Under the pieces are notes generated by a model. It searched no databases. It saw only the letters and a program-made list of their open reading frames with translations, and was not told the DNA's origin. Below, piece by piece: positions 16,560-25,615 of a stretch of DNA of 64,000 nt. The translations under genes and the position numbers were made by a program. Each line of letters begins with the position of its first letter. Position 1 is the first letter of the stretch. The DNA is from Metabacillus flavus (lineage in GTDB: Bacteria; Bacillota; Bacilli; Bacillales; Bacillaceae). The stretch spans positions 620,001 through 684,000 of the forward strand of contig NZ_JAGVRK010000001.1 of the NCBI RefSeq assembly GCF_018283675.1, in the 5' to 3' direction.

Positions 16560-16907
16560 ATGTTACAGAATAAGACCGAACCGCAGAATAGTTCTTATGA
16601 CAGTCCAATTTCCAAAAAGCTTATCATCGCTGTACTTGTGCTATTTACTCCGTTAACCGCAATGGCTGTTGTTCAAAATGGGTTTTTGGGGATATTCGCC
16701 AAGGCGTTCCAAAATTACGCCACCATTCAAATCTTTGTAGATTTGCTCATTGCCAGTTTCTTAATCCTTATATGGATGTGGTTTGATGCCAAGAAAACAA
16801 ATCGCTCTTTTTGGCCTTGGGCATTGCTTACTTTGGCAGCAGGATCATTCGGTCCCCTTTTATACTTATTATTCGGCAAAGATAGGCGAGCGAAAACTGC
16901 TAAATAA
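16560..16907 (+). CDS. Small membrane protein, DUF2834 family
   Basis: 115 residues with three membrane helices: LIIAVLVLFTPLTAMAVVQ, FVDLLIASFLILIWMWFDA and FWPWALLTLAAGSFGPLLYL. The sequence IWMWFDAKK followed by a third helix ending in GPLLYLLF is typical of DUF2834 proteins, whose function is unknown. ATG 16560 follows AAAGGGGGGGA; an upstream in-frame ATG at 16524 overlaps the third operator and is not used. It is controlled by the divergent TetR repressor, so it responds to some chemical signal. Confidence 0.82.
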   Translation: MLQNKTEPQNSSYDSPISKKLIIAVLVLFTPLTAMAVVQNGFLGIFAKAFQNYATIQIFVDLLIASFLILIWMWFDAKKTNRSFWPWALLTLAAGSFGPLLYLLFGKDRRAKTAK

Positions 16908-17031
16908 CAAAGCCGATTGTCCTTGTATGATCGGGTTGGTTTTAACGAAGTCATCCAATACATGGGGAATGGGTAAAGCTATAATCACTCTATAACGTAT
17001 TTTTAAATAGAGACGCAGATAAGGTGATTAG

Positions 17032-17388
17032 ATGCTGCCGGACACAATCAGATTAAAAGGTTTCACAAGAGAAAACAGGCATGAAATGATCGACTATTCA
17101 GCTGGAAGTATTTCGAATTGTTCAGGGTGGGTTACAAATCATACGATGTATTCCAATAAAATCATTGTGATTAATTTTGAGATGAAAGTTAAGGGAGTAA
17201 AGGAACTAATCCATTTAATTAACAGTAACGGCATGACTTTATTTGAAGACAGCCTCAAAATCATTGCAGATTTTCCAGAAAATCTGGTTGACGCTGATAA
17301 GGAAAAGGAGATAATGGGTTCGATTAATATTACGTTTATCAATGATGAACCCGATATAAGAATTCCGATTCCTCCTATTCCAGGGTAA
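17032..17388 (+). CDS. Hypothetical protein
   Basis: 118 residues of unknown family. It starts MLPDTIRLKGFTRENRHEMI and has a beta-rich middle (IIVINFEMKVKGVKELIHL, MTLFEDSLKIIADFPENLVD) and a proline-rich end (IRIPIPPIPG). There is no signal peptide or membrane helix. AAGGTGATTAG precedes the ATG, which supports translation. It lies alone between the TetR-controlled gene and paiA. I do not recognise it. Confidence 0.6.
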   Translation: MLPDTIRLKGFTRENRHEMIDYSAGSISNCSGWVTNHTMYSNKIIVINFEMKVKGVKELIHLINSNGMTLFEDSLKIIADFPENLVDADKEKEIMGSINITFINDEPDIRIPIPPIPG

Positions 17389-17432
17389 GAGGAATACAAT
17401 TTAATATGCTTATGAGGGAAGTGTTAAAATAG

Positions 17433-18005
<573 letters not shown>

Positions 18006-18016
18006 ATGTCAGATGA

Positions 18017-18056
18017 CTGTGGAAAAGTTTTACTGAGCAGCACTTTTCCACAGTTT
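18017..18056 (+). terminator. Terminator of paiA
   Basis: CTGTGGAAAAGT pairs perfectly with ACTTTTCCACAG, followed by TTTAATAA. The hairpin lies 11 bp after the stop codon. Confidence 0.65.
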
Positions 18057-18103
18057 AATAACAAGAAGTGTAATATCGCCTTAAAAGGTTTAATGAAATC
18101 GAT

Positions 18104-18122
18104 TTATCCACACTGTGGATAA
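18104..18122. other. Inverted pair of DnaA-box-like sequences
   Basis: TTATCCACA, one base, then TGTGGATAA: two perfect matches to the DnaA box (TTATNCACA) facing each other. It lies in the gap between paiA and a GNAT pseudogene. It may bind DnaA or be a chance palindrome; no AT-rich unwinding region or further boxes are evident, so it is not proposed as an origin. Confidence 0.5.
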
Positions 18123-18131
18123 AATAATCTT

Positions 18132-18667
18132 TTATCCAAAAATCTGTGCAGCAATCCCATATAAATGGTTGTTTCTGGTAGGCATGCTATCAGAATTGAT
18201 GATCATTATTGGAGGTTGACTGACTTTTTCAAAACCGCTATTTCTCAAACGATTCATAAACATTCCATCCCGGGGTGGAAGATCAATCCTTAGCTTTCCT
18301 TTGTGATTAAATGCCAATCGATTAAGCAGATAAGCAGCCGCTCTGTCATTAACGGCAACAATCGGACCTAAAATTAAATGGCATGGACCTAAGACAGAAA
18401 GACCGAAACCAAGCACGCTTCCTATTTCATCTCTCAAAACAAGAGATTGATGTGACTGTTTAATTCTATTTATGAGGAGTTTTCGGCGGAAATCACCAAA
18501 AGCATTTTTGTCTAATTCAAAAACCTTAACTAAATCAGCATCCTGTAAAACCTCTGCTTTTAATCCTTAGCAGGAAAACTATTATAAGGTACATAGTTAA
18601 TACAAATGAACTTATGTACATCACCGACTACTTTAAAGTCCATTCTATTCCGCAATTGATTTTCCAT
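18132..18667 (-). pseudogene. GNAT acetyltransferase pseudogene
   Basis: The C-terminal part (LQDADLVKVFELDKNAFGDF, then SVLGFGLSVLGPCHLILGPI and RLRNSGFEKVSQPP) reads in one frame up to 18566 without any start. The upstream part, from ATG 18667 (MDFKVVGDVHKFICINYVPY), is in another frame and stops at 18560. Joined by a one-base shift they resemble a two-half GNAT protein, but the N-terminal acetyl-CoA-binding half is missing. The gene is therefore both frameshifted and truncated. Confidence 0.7.
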
Positions 18668-18791
18668 TTGAACTTTTCCACAGCTTATTAAGAATCAGCA
18701 CAAAAGGACTGCCGAGCTCAGTTTATAAATGATCCACAATCCTGATATAATAGGTAGGAGTAGAATTCATCAAAAGGGAGATGGTTTTAGC

Positions 18792-19358
18792 GTGAGTATG
18801 CCTAAAGAAAACCATGTATCCATCCAAGAGTATTATAAAAGACGTGAGCAAAGTGATACGCTGATGGAATATATAAATGGAGTGGTATACATGACTCCTT
18901 CTCCTTCAACCGCCCACCAGCGAATTTCAGGCCGCTTATTTGTGCAGCTGTACCAGCTTTTAGAAGGAGAAGAGTGTGAAGCCTTTCATGCTCCATTTGA
19001 TATTGAGTTATCGAAAGAGGATATATCGGAAAACAAAGTGGTTATTCCCGATCTTTCGGTAATCTGTGACAAATCCGGGTTAAGTGAGAGTAGATATACG
19101 GGCGTTCCTGCCTTAATTATAGAAATTATTAGTCCCTCCAACCAATCGCATGACTTGGTAACGAAGTTAAATCTGTATATGCAGTACGGGGTCCAGGAAT
19201 ACTGGATTGTTAATCCGCTCATTCATACGATCCACGTGTATACCCTTTCTGATAATAAGCAATATGTGCAAAAAGATGTAGTGAAAGAAATAGGGGTTAT
19301 TCAATCGAGTTTGTTTGAAGAGTTTTATGTAGATGCGAAATTCTTGTTTAAGCAATAA
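18792..19358 (+). CDS. Uma2-family (DUF820) endonuclease-like protein
   Basis: 188 residues of the PD-(D/E)XK nuclease superfamily. The motifs are VSIQEYYKRREQSDTLMEYINGVVYM, SPSTAHQRISGRLF, VVIPDLSVICDKS (metal-binding Asp) and PALIIEIISPSNQSHDLVTK (the E-x-I/V core and SPS), then YMQYGVQEYWIVNP. GTG 18792 follows GGGAGATGG; ATG 18798 is a close alternative. The family is abundant in cyanobacteria and present in bacilli, and its biological role is unknown. It is monocistronic with a short terminator after it. Confidence 0.88.
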   Translation: MSMPKENHVSIQEYYKRREQSDTLMEYINGVVYMTPSPSTAHQRISGRLFVQLYQLLEGEECEAFHAPFDIELSKEDISENKVVIPDLSVICDKSGLSESRYTGVPALIIEIISPSNQSHDLVTKLNLYMQYGVQEYWIVNPLIHTIHVYTLSDNKQYVQKDVVKEIGVIQSSLFEEFYVDAKFLFKQ

Positions 19359-19386
19359 AAATGCCTTTTTGGGGCTTTTTTTTGTT
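19359..19386 (+). terminator. Terminator of the Uma2 gene
   Basis: Short stem TGCC/GGGGC-like around TTTTT, followed by eight T residues immediately after the stop codon. Confidence 0.55.
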
Positions 19387-19453
19387 GGATTGGAAAATCA
19401 CCCTTTCCCCCATCCGCCCATAGAATACATATCAGCGATTATGGGGGGAAGTT

Positions 19454-20167
19454 ATGTACACGTATGATCCCAGAGCCATTCAGCCGCAGGTTGTCGCGTT
19501 TGCGAGGAAAGATGTCACAGGAGACCGGATCCCGGACAATGTGTATTTAACCGGGATTAAAACGGCAGACAGTCCATTTATTAAAAACATCACGCTTCTT
19601 GTGCAGGACGGCAGAACAGGCACAGCTACAAGAGTTCAGCTGCGGGAAAATGCGGGCTATAGTCCGACTTTATTTTTGGAGGACTTTACTGGTGATGGAA
19701 TTGCCGATATTTTAATCAGAATTGAATCGGGTGGAAGCGGGGCTTTTACGTATGACTACCTCTATTCATTTCTCCAAAATAAACCCCGGCTGCTTTTCGA
19801 TTCCGAGAAGTATAACGGGCAGTATGAATATGAGGTCACGTATCAGGACTACTATAGGGTGAAATTGGTCAGCAAGGCGAATAATCTGACCTATTTAATT
19901 GATATTTCCTTAAGGGACCCGGAGTACTTAAATGAAATCTATGATCGAAACGGCAAGCTGAAAACGCCTATAAAGGGATTCGTGAATCCATTGAGCGGCT
20001 TGTATCCTGTGGATTTCGATTCGAATGGAGTGTATGAATTGCTGGCGTATCAAAAGGTCGCGGGAAGATACAATGCGGATGCTTTAGGATATGTCCAAAA
20101 CACGCTGGCATGGAAAACGGACCGGTTTGTGCTGCAGAATCAGTATGTGGCTATATTTGGAGCTTAA
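19454..20167 (+). CDS. VCBS/FG-GAP-like protein
   Basis: 237 residues. Two calcium-loop motifs of the FG-GAP/VCBS type are visible: DVTGDRIPDNVYLTG near residue 20 and DFTGDGIADILIRIE near 77; a third, VDFDSNGVYELLAYQ, lies near 190. These loops bind Ca2+ in beta-propeller-like surface proteins. There is no signal peptide, so it may be cytoplasmic, or reach the spore or cell surface by another route. GGGGGAAGTT precedes the ATG. Similar proteins occur widely in Bacillus without known function. A strong terminator follows. Confidence 0.75.
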   Translation: MYTYDPRAIQPQVVAFARKDVTGDRIPDNVYLTGIKTADSPFIKNITLLVQDGRTGTATRVQLRENAGYSPTLFLEDFTGDGIADILIRIESGGSGAFTYDYLYSFLQNKPRLLFDSEKYNGQYEYEVTYQDYYRVKLVSKANNLTYLIDISLRDPEYLNEIYDRNGKLKTPIKGFVNPLSGLYPVDFDSNGVYELLAYQKVAGRYNADALGYVQNTLAWKTDRFVLQNQYVAIFGA

Positions 20168-20173
20168 ACTTTT

Positions 20174-20206
20174 CCCCTCGGACATTGGTCTGAGGGATTT
20201 TTTTTT
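20174..20206 (+). terminator. Terminator of the VCBS-like gene
   Basis: TCCCCTCGGAC pairs with GTCTGAGGGA, followed by nine T residues. Confidence 0.85.
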
Positions 20207-20269
20207 GTATCGCGGCTTGAAGATCAGTTTGTATGAATATCTTTATACGAGTAGATTGGAGGGAAAGGA

Positions 20270-21238
20270 ATGAAAGCAATCGTTTCTGATAAATATGGTC
20301 CGCCTGATGTTCTTCAATTAAAAGAAATCCCAACACCTATTTTTAAAGACACTCAAGTACTTGTAAAGGTGCATGCAGCCTCCCTGAATTATGGCAACGT
20401 GGTTCTTCTTAGAGGAAAACCGTTTCTGGCCCGATTTGCCTTCGGTCTGCTAAAACCTAAATACTCTATACCTGGGGGTGACATATCAGGGACGGTTGAA
20501 GCTGTCGGCAAAGATGTTAAGCAGCTTCAGCCCGGTGATGAGGTGTTCGGCGATCTATCCCTGAGCGGGTGGGGCGGTTTTGCTGAATATGTATCGGTTC
20601 CTGAGCGTGCACTCGTTCGTAAACCAGCCAGCCTTTCCTTTGAGGAAGCAGCTGCTGTCCCGATGGCTGGCGTTACGGCGTTACAGGCTCTCCGTGATAA
20701 AGGGAAGATCCAGTCAGGACAAAGGGTTTTAATTTATGGAGCATCTGGTGGTGTAGGGACGTTTGCGGTGCAGATTGCGAAAGCGTTCGGAGCAGAGGTA
20801 ACGGCTCTATGCAGTACGAGAAATGTAAACATTGCGCAATCAATAAGTGCGGATTATGTGATTGACTATAGAAAGGAAGATTTTAGCAAGCAGACGGAGC
20901 GATATGACCTGATTTTGGCTGCTAACGGGTACCAGCCAATTTCGGTTTACAGGCGTGCACTAACTTCGAATGGAACCTATGTAATGGCTGGAGGCTCCGG
21001 TGCTCAAATGTTCCAAGCCATGGCTCTTGGCCCATTGCTGTCGATGTCCGGAAGAAGGAAAATGGGAAATGTTCTCCAAAAGGCAAACCAAAAGGACTTG
21101 GTTTTCTTGAAAGAACTTATTGAAACCGGCAAAGTAAAACCCGTGATTGACCGGGGTTTTAAGCTATGTGAAGTTCCCGAAGCATTCAGGTATTTTGAAG
21201 AAGGACACGCTCAGGGAAAAGTGGTCATTTCTGTGTGA
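20270..21238 (+). CDS. Medium-chain NAD(P)-dependent oxidoreductase, quinone-reductase type
   Basis: 322 residues of the MDR superfamily. The N-terminal catalytic domain reads VLVKVHAASLNYGNVVLLRG and GGDISGTVEAVGKDVKQLQPGD; the Rossmann domain has RVLIYGASGGVGTFAVQIAK near residue 150, the AxxGxxG coenzyme motif. No structural or catalytic zinc Cys cluster is present, so it belongs with the zinc-free quinone oxidoreductases. GGAGGGAAAGG precedes the ATG. It probably reduces quinones or enones with NADPH. It follows a terminator and stands alone. Confidence 0.9.
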   Translation: MKAIVSDKYGPPDVLQLKEIPTPIFKDTQVLVKVHAASLNYGNVVLLRGKPFLARFAFGLLKPKYSIPGGDISGTVEAVGKDVKQLQPGDEVFGDLSLSGWGGFAEYVSVPERALVRKPASLSFEEAAAVPMAGVTALQALRDKGKIQSGQRVLIYGASGGVGTFAVQIAKAFGAEVTALCSTRNVNIAQSISADYVIDYRKEDFSKQTERYDLILAANGYQPISVYRRALTSNGTYVMAGGSGAQMFQAMALGPLLSMSGRRKMGNVLQKANQKDLVFLKELIETGKVKPVIDRGFKLCEVPEAFRYFEEGHAQGKVVISV

Positions 21239-21353
21239 AGTCCATGAAAAGTAAAAAAGTCTGCTTTATTTCAAAATGCTGTCGTTTATCCCCTTTAAAT
21301 TTTCATCAGTTCTTCGTATAATGACAACGGATGAGGAAAATGGGGGTGGAACG

Positions 21354-22301
21354 ATGGAGATACCTTTGAATGAATTGAATATGTATAAAAATTTTGAAGA
21401 AATGGCATCTGATATTCTTGAAATGGCCAATGAGTTTATGCCTGATAAGCTGATTTTTTTAAGCACGCTGACCGATTCTGAGCAAATTATCCTTAAAGTA
21501 CGTGATAACAACACGAACATTCCAGTATGGGAAGGAATGCGTATGGACCTTCCTGACACCGCTTGCAACCGGATTGATTTCGACCGGAATGCGCCATTGA
21601 TATTTGAAGACGTGCGTAAAGAGAGCCATCTCAATGGGGTGAAGAAAATACTGTTGGATGCCAACATCAATTCATATATTGGCGTTCCGATTATCCTTCA
21701 CAATGGAGAAGCCTTTGGGACGCTGTGCGCGGTTGAAGCATCTGCCGCCGCATTCAGCACAAAAAGCATTCAAATGTTTCAAAGGATTGCAAAGATGTTT
21801 TCTTTTTATTTGGATTTGGAGCGGAGAGCGTACAGAGATTCTTTAACCGGTTTGTATAATCGGGAGTTTTTATCGAAACATTTTCATGATTATTCAGCCA
21901 GCGGGGGAGCTTTGTTCTTTCTGGATCTGGATGGCTTTAAAAAAGTGAATGATATGTATGGGCATGATAAAGGGGATGAAGTGCTAAAAGAAACGGCGCT
22001 GAAACTGGATGAGTTCATGAAACTGCACAGCGGTTTCGCGACCCGTTTGGGAGGAGATGAATTTATCCTCAACTTCGTCGGTCTTTTCCAAATGGAGGAT
22101 CTACGCATGCTTGCCGAAAACCTGCTTGCATACCTATCCTCCTCGGATACGCAGCTAGCTGATTTCCATTTGTCTGTCAGTATTGGAATTGCGTCCTACC
22201 TGCCTGGTGACAGCAAACCTTTAAACATGCTTCTCAAAAATGCAGATCATGCATTATACCGGGCTAAAACACAAGGAAAGAACACGTTTCGGTTTTATTA
22301 A
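21354..22301 (+). CDS. GAF-GGDEF diguanylate cyclase
   Basis: 315 residues. A GAF sensor (about 1-150, with DANINSYIGVPIILHNGEAF and TLCAVEA) is followed by a GGDEF domain: DSLTGLYNREFL, FFLDLDGFKKVNDMYGHDKGD and RLGGDEFILNF. The GGDEF signature is intact, so it should make cyclic di-GMP. The RxxD inhibitory site usually placed five residues before GGDEF is absent (the segment reads LHSGFAT), so product inhibition is not expected. ATG 21354 follows GGGGGTGGA. TATAAT at 21315-21320 is a likely -10. The GAF part resembles that of the STAS protein at 39612. Confidence 0.9.
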   Translation: MEIPLNELNMYKNFEEMASDILEMANEFMPDKLIFLSTLTDSEQIILKVRDNNTNIPVWEGMRMDLPDTACNRIDFDRNAPLIFEDVRKESHLNGVKKILLDANINSYIGVPIILHNGEAFGTLCAVEASAAAFSTKSIQMFQRIAKMFSFYLDLERRAYRDSLTGLYNREFLSKHFHDYSASGGALFFLDLDGFKKVNDMYGHDKGDEVLKETALKLDEFMKLHSGFATRLGGDEFILNFVGLFQMEDLRMLAENLLAYLSSSDTQLADFHLSVSIGIASYLPGDSKPLNMLLKNADHALYRAKTQGKNTFRFY

Positions 22302-22310
22302 GAATGCGGA

Positions 22311-22338
22311 AGGCAACTCATGGTTGTCTTTTTTTAAT
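22311..22338 (+). terminator. Terminator of the GGDEF gene
   Basis: AGGCAAC and GGTTGTCT pair, followed by seven T residues. Confidence 0.75.
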
Positions 22339-22394
22339 TCTATCTAAATCCAATTATGGTAAAATTATGATGTTCAAATAGAGTAAGTGAGGAA

Positions 22395-23129
22395 GTGTTT
22401 CCTATAAACTTTACGATTAATTTTCCCCCGTTTAATGTAGCAACTGCAATGGCCGGCTTGGGGGCGTGGGGAGTCATTATCTTTTTTGCCTATTGGATTT
22501 ATAAGAAACAAACAGCCAAACCGAAAGTTTGGAAGATTGCTGCTGTCGTATTGGTCGGGTTCTTTTCTTTATCCTTTGATGTAAATATGTTCGGTACAGC
22601 AGTTAAGCTGTCCATTTTGCCTCTTGGAGTAGGGATTCTCTATTATCTGTTAAACAAAAATAAAGAAAAGTGGCAGACGTATCGGGCGTTTGCCTGGTTA
22701 GGATATCTGGCGAATTTTATTTTTCTTCTATTTGCTTTGCTGGCTATTCCGGTCCACCACGTGCTTTATCCTGCAAATGAGCCATCTACCTATCTGGCAA
22801 ATGTGGAGGATGCATCGATTATCGCCATTCATCCCACTGCCAAGGAATCCAACATACATATTGAAAGTCTGAAGAAACAGCTGCCTTTGCTGAAGCAGCG
22901 TCCGATCCATAGTGATGTGTGGTACTACGAGATGGTTAAGGATAAAGAAGCGAAAGAACGAGATGAACGGTTTCCCAACCTCCTTACCGGGACCATCTCG
23001 AAATGGGGAAGCGGGTTGAATCCGCTCATTTTTATTGAAGCCGACGGAAAAGGAATCCTGCTCTCCACCCCTAAAGAGCAGTTTTATTTCCGCTCTGGAG
23101 CTTCATTGCTAGAGGAGGAGGTCAAATGA
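22395..23129 (+). CDS. Membrane protein of unknown function
   Basis: About 244 residues: four membrane helices in the first 125 (MAGLGAWGVIIFFAYWIY, KIAAVVLVGFFSLSF, LSILPLGVGILYYLL, YLANFIFLLFALLAIPVHHV), then an outside domain that includes SNIHIESLKKQLPLLKQRP and WGSGLNPLIFIEADGKG. I do not recognise the family. The start is uncertain: GTG 22395 lies only two bases after GAGG, and other starts (ATA 22404) are not usual. The stop overlaps the next gene by four bases, so the two are translated together and probably act together. Confidence 0.65.
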   Translation: MFPINFTINFPPFNVATAMAGLGAWGVIIFFAYWIYKKQTAKPKVWKIAAVVLVGFFSLSFDVNMFGTAVKLSILPLGVGILYYLLNKNKEKWQTYRAFAWLGYLANFIFLLFALLAIPVHHVLYPANEPSTYLANVEDASIIAIHPTAKESNIHIESLKKQLPLLKQRPIHSDVWYYEMVKDKEAKERDERFPNLLTGTISKWGSGLNPLIFIEADGKGILLSTPKEQFYFRSGASLLEEEVK

Positions 23130-23860
23130 CGAAGAAAAAGATGGTTCCTCTGGCAGCAGTTGTTTTAGCGGCAGCCCTATTCGCCTATTGGTTTTATTTT
23201 TCAAAGCCCTCTGAGTTTCCGGCGAATGAGCAAGCGGTCGCTGAGATTAACCGTACATTCCCGAAGGCTTACTCGCGGACCATTCAAGAAGCCATTAGAA
23301 TTGACGACCGCCATATGGTCCTCCCATTTATTTCGAAGGTAAAGAATTACGGCCTGAGTTATTGGGTGTGGAGAAATCACAAATGGAATGTCGTGAGTGT
23401 TGATACAAATGGAAAGCCGTCGATGTGGAAAATCGATCCAACGGACCCATCATCGTATTATCTGATTTGGAATCTACAGCCTGATCACCCGTTAAGTTCG
23501 ATAAACTTTTACCTGATTGGAGAAAGAGAATACCATATTTCAGGAGGAATCGAGGATTACCAGCCAAAAGTCCAAATGAAAAAGAAAATTTTCCTTCAGG
23601 AGAAATCTTATGGAGCGGTTCAGCTTCCTGAACAATGGACAGCATCAATTAATGTTTTATCACAAGCAGAATCAGCACAAAACCCTGATGTGCTTACCAT
23701 GGATATGTTCCCTGAACAATCCATGTTTATTGGCTGGATCCCCTATGATAAAGCGGGTAAAGAATCGAATATCATGTTTGAGGGCCCCAGCTACTCAAGC
23801 AGTTATGAAGCAATTGAAGAGCTGAGGCCGATTAATGAAAGTGACATGGAGCGTCCGTAG
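23126..23860 (+). CDS. Membrane-anchored extracellular protein of unknown function
   Basis: 244 residues with an N-terminal signal anchor (VPLAAVVLAAALFAYWFYF) and an outside domain of about 215 residues rich in aromatic residues (YGLSYWVWRNHKWNVVSVD, SSYYLIWNLQPDHPL, IGEREYHISGGIEDYQP). The ATG overlaps the stop of the upstream membrane protein (ATGA), and AGAGGAGG lies before it. I do not recognise the domain. Together with its partner it may form a membrane complex. It is followed by 170 bp with no gene. Confidence 0.65.
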   Translation: MTKKKMVPLAAVVLAAALFAYWFYFSKPSEFPANEQAVAEINRTFPKAYSRTIQEAIRIDDRHMVLPFISKVKNYGLSYWVWRNHKWNVVSVDTNGKPSMWKIDPTDPSSYYLIWNLQPDHPLSSINFYLIGEREYHISGGIEDYQPKVQMKKKIFLQEKSYGAVQLPEQWTASINVLSQAESAQNPDVLTMDMFPEQSMFIGWIPYDKAGKESNIMFEGPSYSSSYEAIEELRPINESDMERP

Positions 23861-24026
23861 CCGGCTCGTATGGTGAAAAAATACTCAAAAGTCATTATTA
23901 GAAAAATAGTAAAGAGTAAAGAGTCCAGTAGAAATATTGCCCTTTAACTCTCCCAATAATTGAAAAAAAGGATGATTTTTGATTAGTTGAACCTATTAAG
24001 ATTCCTAAATTGAATTTTAAGAGTCT

Positions 24027-24054
24027 AAATACCTATTATTAAATAGGTATTTTT
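24027..24054 (+). terminator. Terminator-like hairpin
   Basis: AATACCTATT pairs with AATAGGTATT, followed by five T. It ends the unknown two-gene operon and insulates the next promoter. Confidence 0.7.
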
Positions 24055-24060
24055 CAATCG

Positions 24061-24089
24061 TTACCGATTGTCTCTCGTTGTGGTACTAT
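24061..24089 (+). promoter_or_regulatory. Promoter of the LysM-M23 gene
   Basis: TTACCG at 24061-24066, 17-bp spacer, TACTAT at 24084-24089. The transcript would have a 45-base leader with GAGGGGG before the ATG. Confidence 0.5.
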
Positions 24090-24138
24090 GGTAGCGGTTA
24101 TAAAGTAAGGAATCATATCGAGGGGGACAACTTTCATC

Positions 24139-25209
24139 ATGAAAAAAAGCCTATTCTTGGGAGTGGCTTTGGCAGGAGCAATTAGTTTCGCTGCAGCTTC
24201 GGATGCAGAGGCTGCATCATCCCAAACGTACCGGGTAAAATCGGGAGACAGCCTGTCAAAAATCGCAAATGTTTACAAGGTAACCGTCAGCCAGCTGAAA
24301 CAGTGGAATCACCTCAAAACCGACATCATCTATGCTGGAAAAACACTGTATGTAAAAAATCCCGCCGCCGCTCAAGCCACTGCCTCCAGTTCAAAAAAAC
24401 ACATCGTCCGTTCAGGAGAAACACTATCCAGCATTTCAAAAAAATATGGCGTAGCAATCGACAAGATCAAAGAGGCCAACCGGTTAAAGTCTGCGGTCAT
24501 TAAAACAGGACAAACCTTGGTTATCCCTAAAGCAGCGCCTGTAAAAACAACCAGCACAGTTAAGACACCAGCACCAGCTAAGACACCAGCTAAAGCAGCT
24601 GCGCCGGCCAAAGCAACAACCTACTATATCGTAAAACCGGGAAATACCCTCTCTGCCATTGCCAAACTATTTAATACATCGGTCCAGGAGATCAAAAGAT
24701 TAAATAGTTTAAAGAGTGACAAATTGCTTGTAGGGCAAAAATTAAAAATGACAGAGGGTGTATTGCCTGTACTGGCTGAAGGAGTCTTTCCTTTAAAGCC
24801 TGGAAGCTTCCAGACCTATCCTAATTCATGGGGCAATTCCAGAACTTATGGAGGTTCAAGGACCCATGAGGGAATCGACATTATGGCGAAAAAGGGAACG
24901 CCTATCTATTCCGTAACCGATGGAGTCATTGAAAGATACGGCTGGAATGAATTGGGAGGATGGAGATTGACCATCAGAACAAAAGAAGGCTACCGAATCT
25001 ATTACGCCCACTTGGATCAATATGCGGCCGGCATGAAGCAAGGCCTATCTGTGAAAAAGGGACAGTTCCTTGGTACAGTCGGAGACAGCGGATATGGAAA
25101 AACCGGAACAAAAGGGAAATTTGCTCCGCATTTGCATATCGGCGTCTACAATCAAAGCTTCCAAGCCGTTAACCCCTATCCGTTTTTGATTTATTGGGAA
25201 AGAAATTAA
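24139..25209 (+). CDS. Secreted LysM-M23 cell-wall endopeptidase
   Basis: 356 residues. A Sec signal peptide (LFLGVALAGAISFAAASDAEA) is followed by three LysM peptidoglycan-binding modules beginning YRVKSGDSLSKIANVYKV (about residue 30), HIVRSGETLSSISKKYGV (about 87) and YYIVKPGNTLSAIAKLFN (about 160), with alanine-proline-lysine linkers between the second and third. The C-terminal M23 (LytM) domain shows HEGIDIMAKKG and the HLHIG zinc motif; the first zinc His is in RTHEGID. It should cut peptide cross-links in peptidoglycan. Its own promoter and terminator flank it. Confidence 0.92.
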   Translation: MKKSLFLGVALAGAISFAAASDAEAASSQTYRVKSGDSLSKIANVYKVTVSQLKQWNHLKTDIIYAGKTLYVKNPAAAQATASSSKKHIVRSGETLSSISKKYGVAIDKIKEANRLKSAVIKTGQTLVIPKAAPVKTTSTVKTPAPAKTPAKAAAPAKATTYYIVKPGNTLSAIAKLFNTSVQEIKRLNSLKSDKLLVGQKLKMTEGVLPVLAEGVFPLKPGSFQTYPNSWGNSRTYGGSRTHEGIDIMAKKGTPIYSVTDGVIERYGWNELGGWRLTIRTKEGYRIYYAHLDQYAAGMKQGLSVKKGQFLGTVGDSGYGKTGTKGKFAPHLHIGVYNQSFQAVNPYPFLIYWERN

Positions 25210-25215
25210 ATGAAG

Positions 25216-25246
25216 TGCTAGGAGCAGGTGGACTGCTCCTTTTTTG
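25216..25246 (+). terminator. Terminator of the LysM-M23 gene
   Basis: AGGAGCAG pairs with CTGCTCCT around a short loop, followed by six T residues. Confidence 0.85.
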
Positions 25247-25263
25247 TGGTTCAAAATATCAGT

Positions 25264-25441
25264 AGTATGAAAATTCCGGTGAAGGAACCCTTCGAACCCT
25301 AATCAACGTACGAAATCAGCTGAAACTCCCAACCAATCTGTACCGTTACGGCTCTCAGATCAAAGCAATCAGTGGAAAAGACCTGCTTTATCTGAGGAAG
25401 TCAGCAGCTAAGTCAGACGGTCGGGGGAGCGGACACGTTTA
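25264..25441 (+). pseudogene. Protein-coding remnant of unknown family
   Basis: A plus-strand frame without start codon reads GEGTLRTLINVRNQLKLPTN, then LYRYGSQIKAISGKDLLYLR, and ends in stop at 25441. The sequence looks like real protein, with regular polar and hydrophobic spacing, but the 5' part is missing and I cannot name a family. It lies between the LysM-M23 terminator and a degenerate repeat. Confidence 0.4.
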
Positions 25442-25570
25442 ACGTAACGGACAAAATCCTGCGGTGAACGGCCAGTATATGGTTGTGGACGGACAGAACA
25501 AATGGAACGGACAGATTCGGTGGGGCAGCAGACAGAATAGGCGGTTCAACGGATAAATCAGCTAATTTCA
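25425..25570. repeat. Degenerate 21-bp (7-codon) tandem repeat
   Basis: The minus strand reads as heptads such as ADLSVEP, PILSAAP, PNLSVPF, HILAVHR and RILSVTL; on the plus strand the recurring element is ACGGACA or CGGACAGA. The units are about 21 bp and have diverged. A minus-strand frame of 65 codons runs through them but has no ribosome binding site, so I call this a repeat rather than a gene. Confidence 0.45.
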
Positions 25571-25579
25571 ACATACAAA

Positions 25580-25610
25580 AATGCCCGGAGAAAGAAATCT
25601 CTCCGGGCAA
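25580..25610 (-). terminator. Terminator of the SDR gene
   Basis: TGCCCGGAGA pairs with TCTCCGGGCA; on the minus strand TTTTTG follows, just after the SDR stop codon. Confidence 0.85.
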
Positions 25611-25615
25611 TAATA

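Noticed and set aside
18104-18122. Replication origin
   Set aside because: Only two DnaA boxes, no dnaA/dnaN genes nearby and no AT-rich unwinding element.
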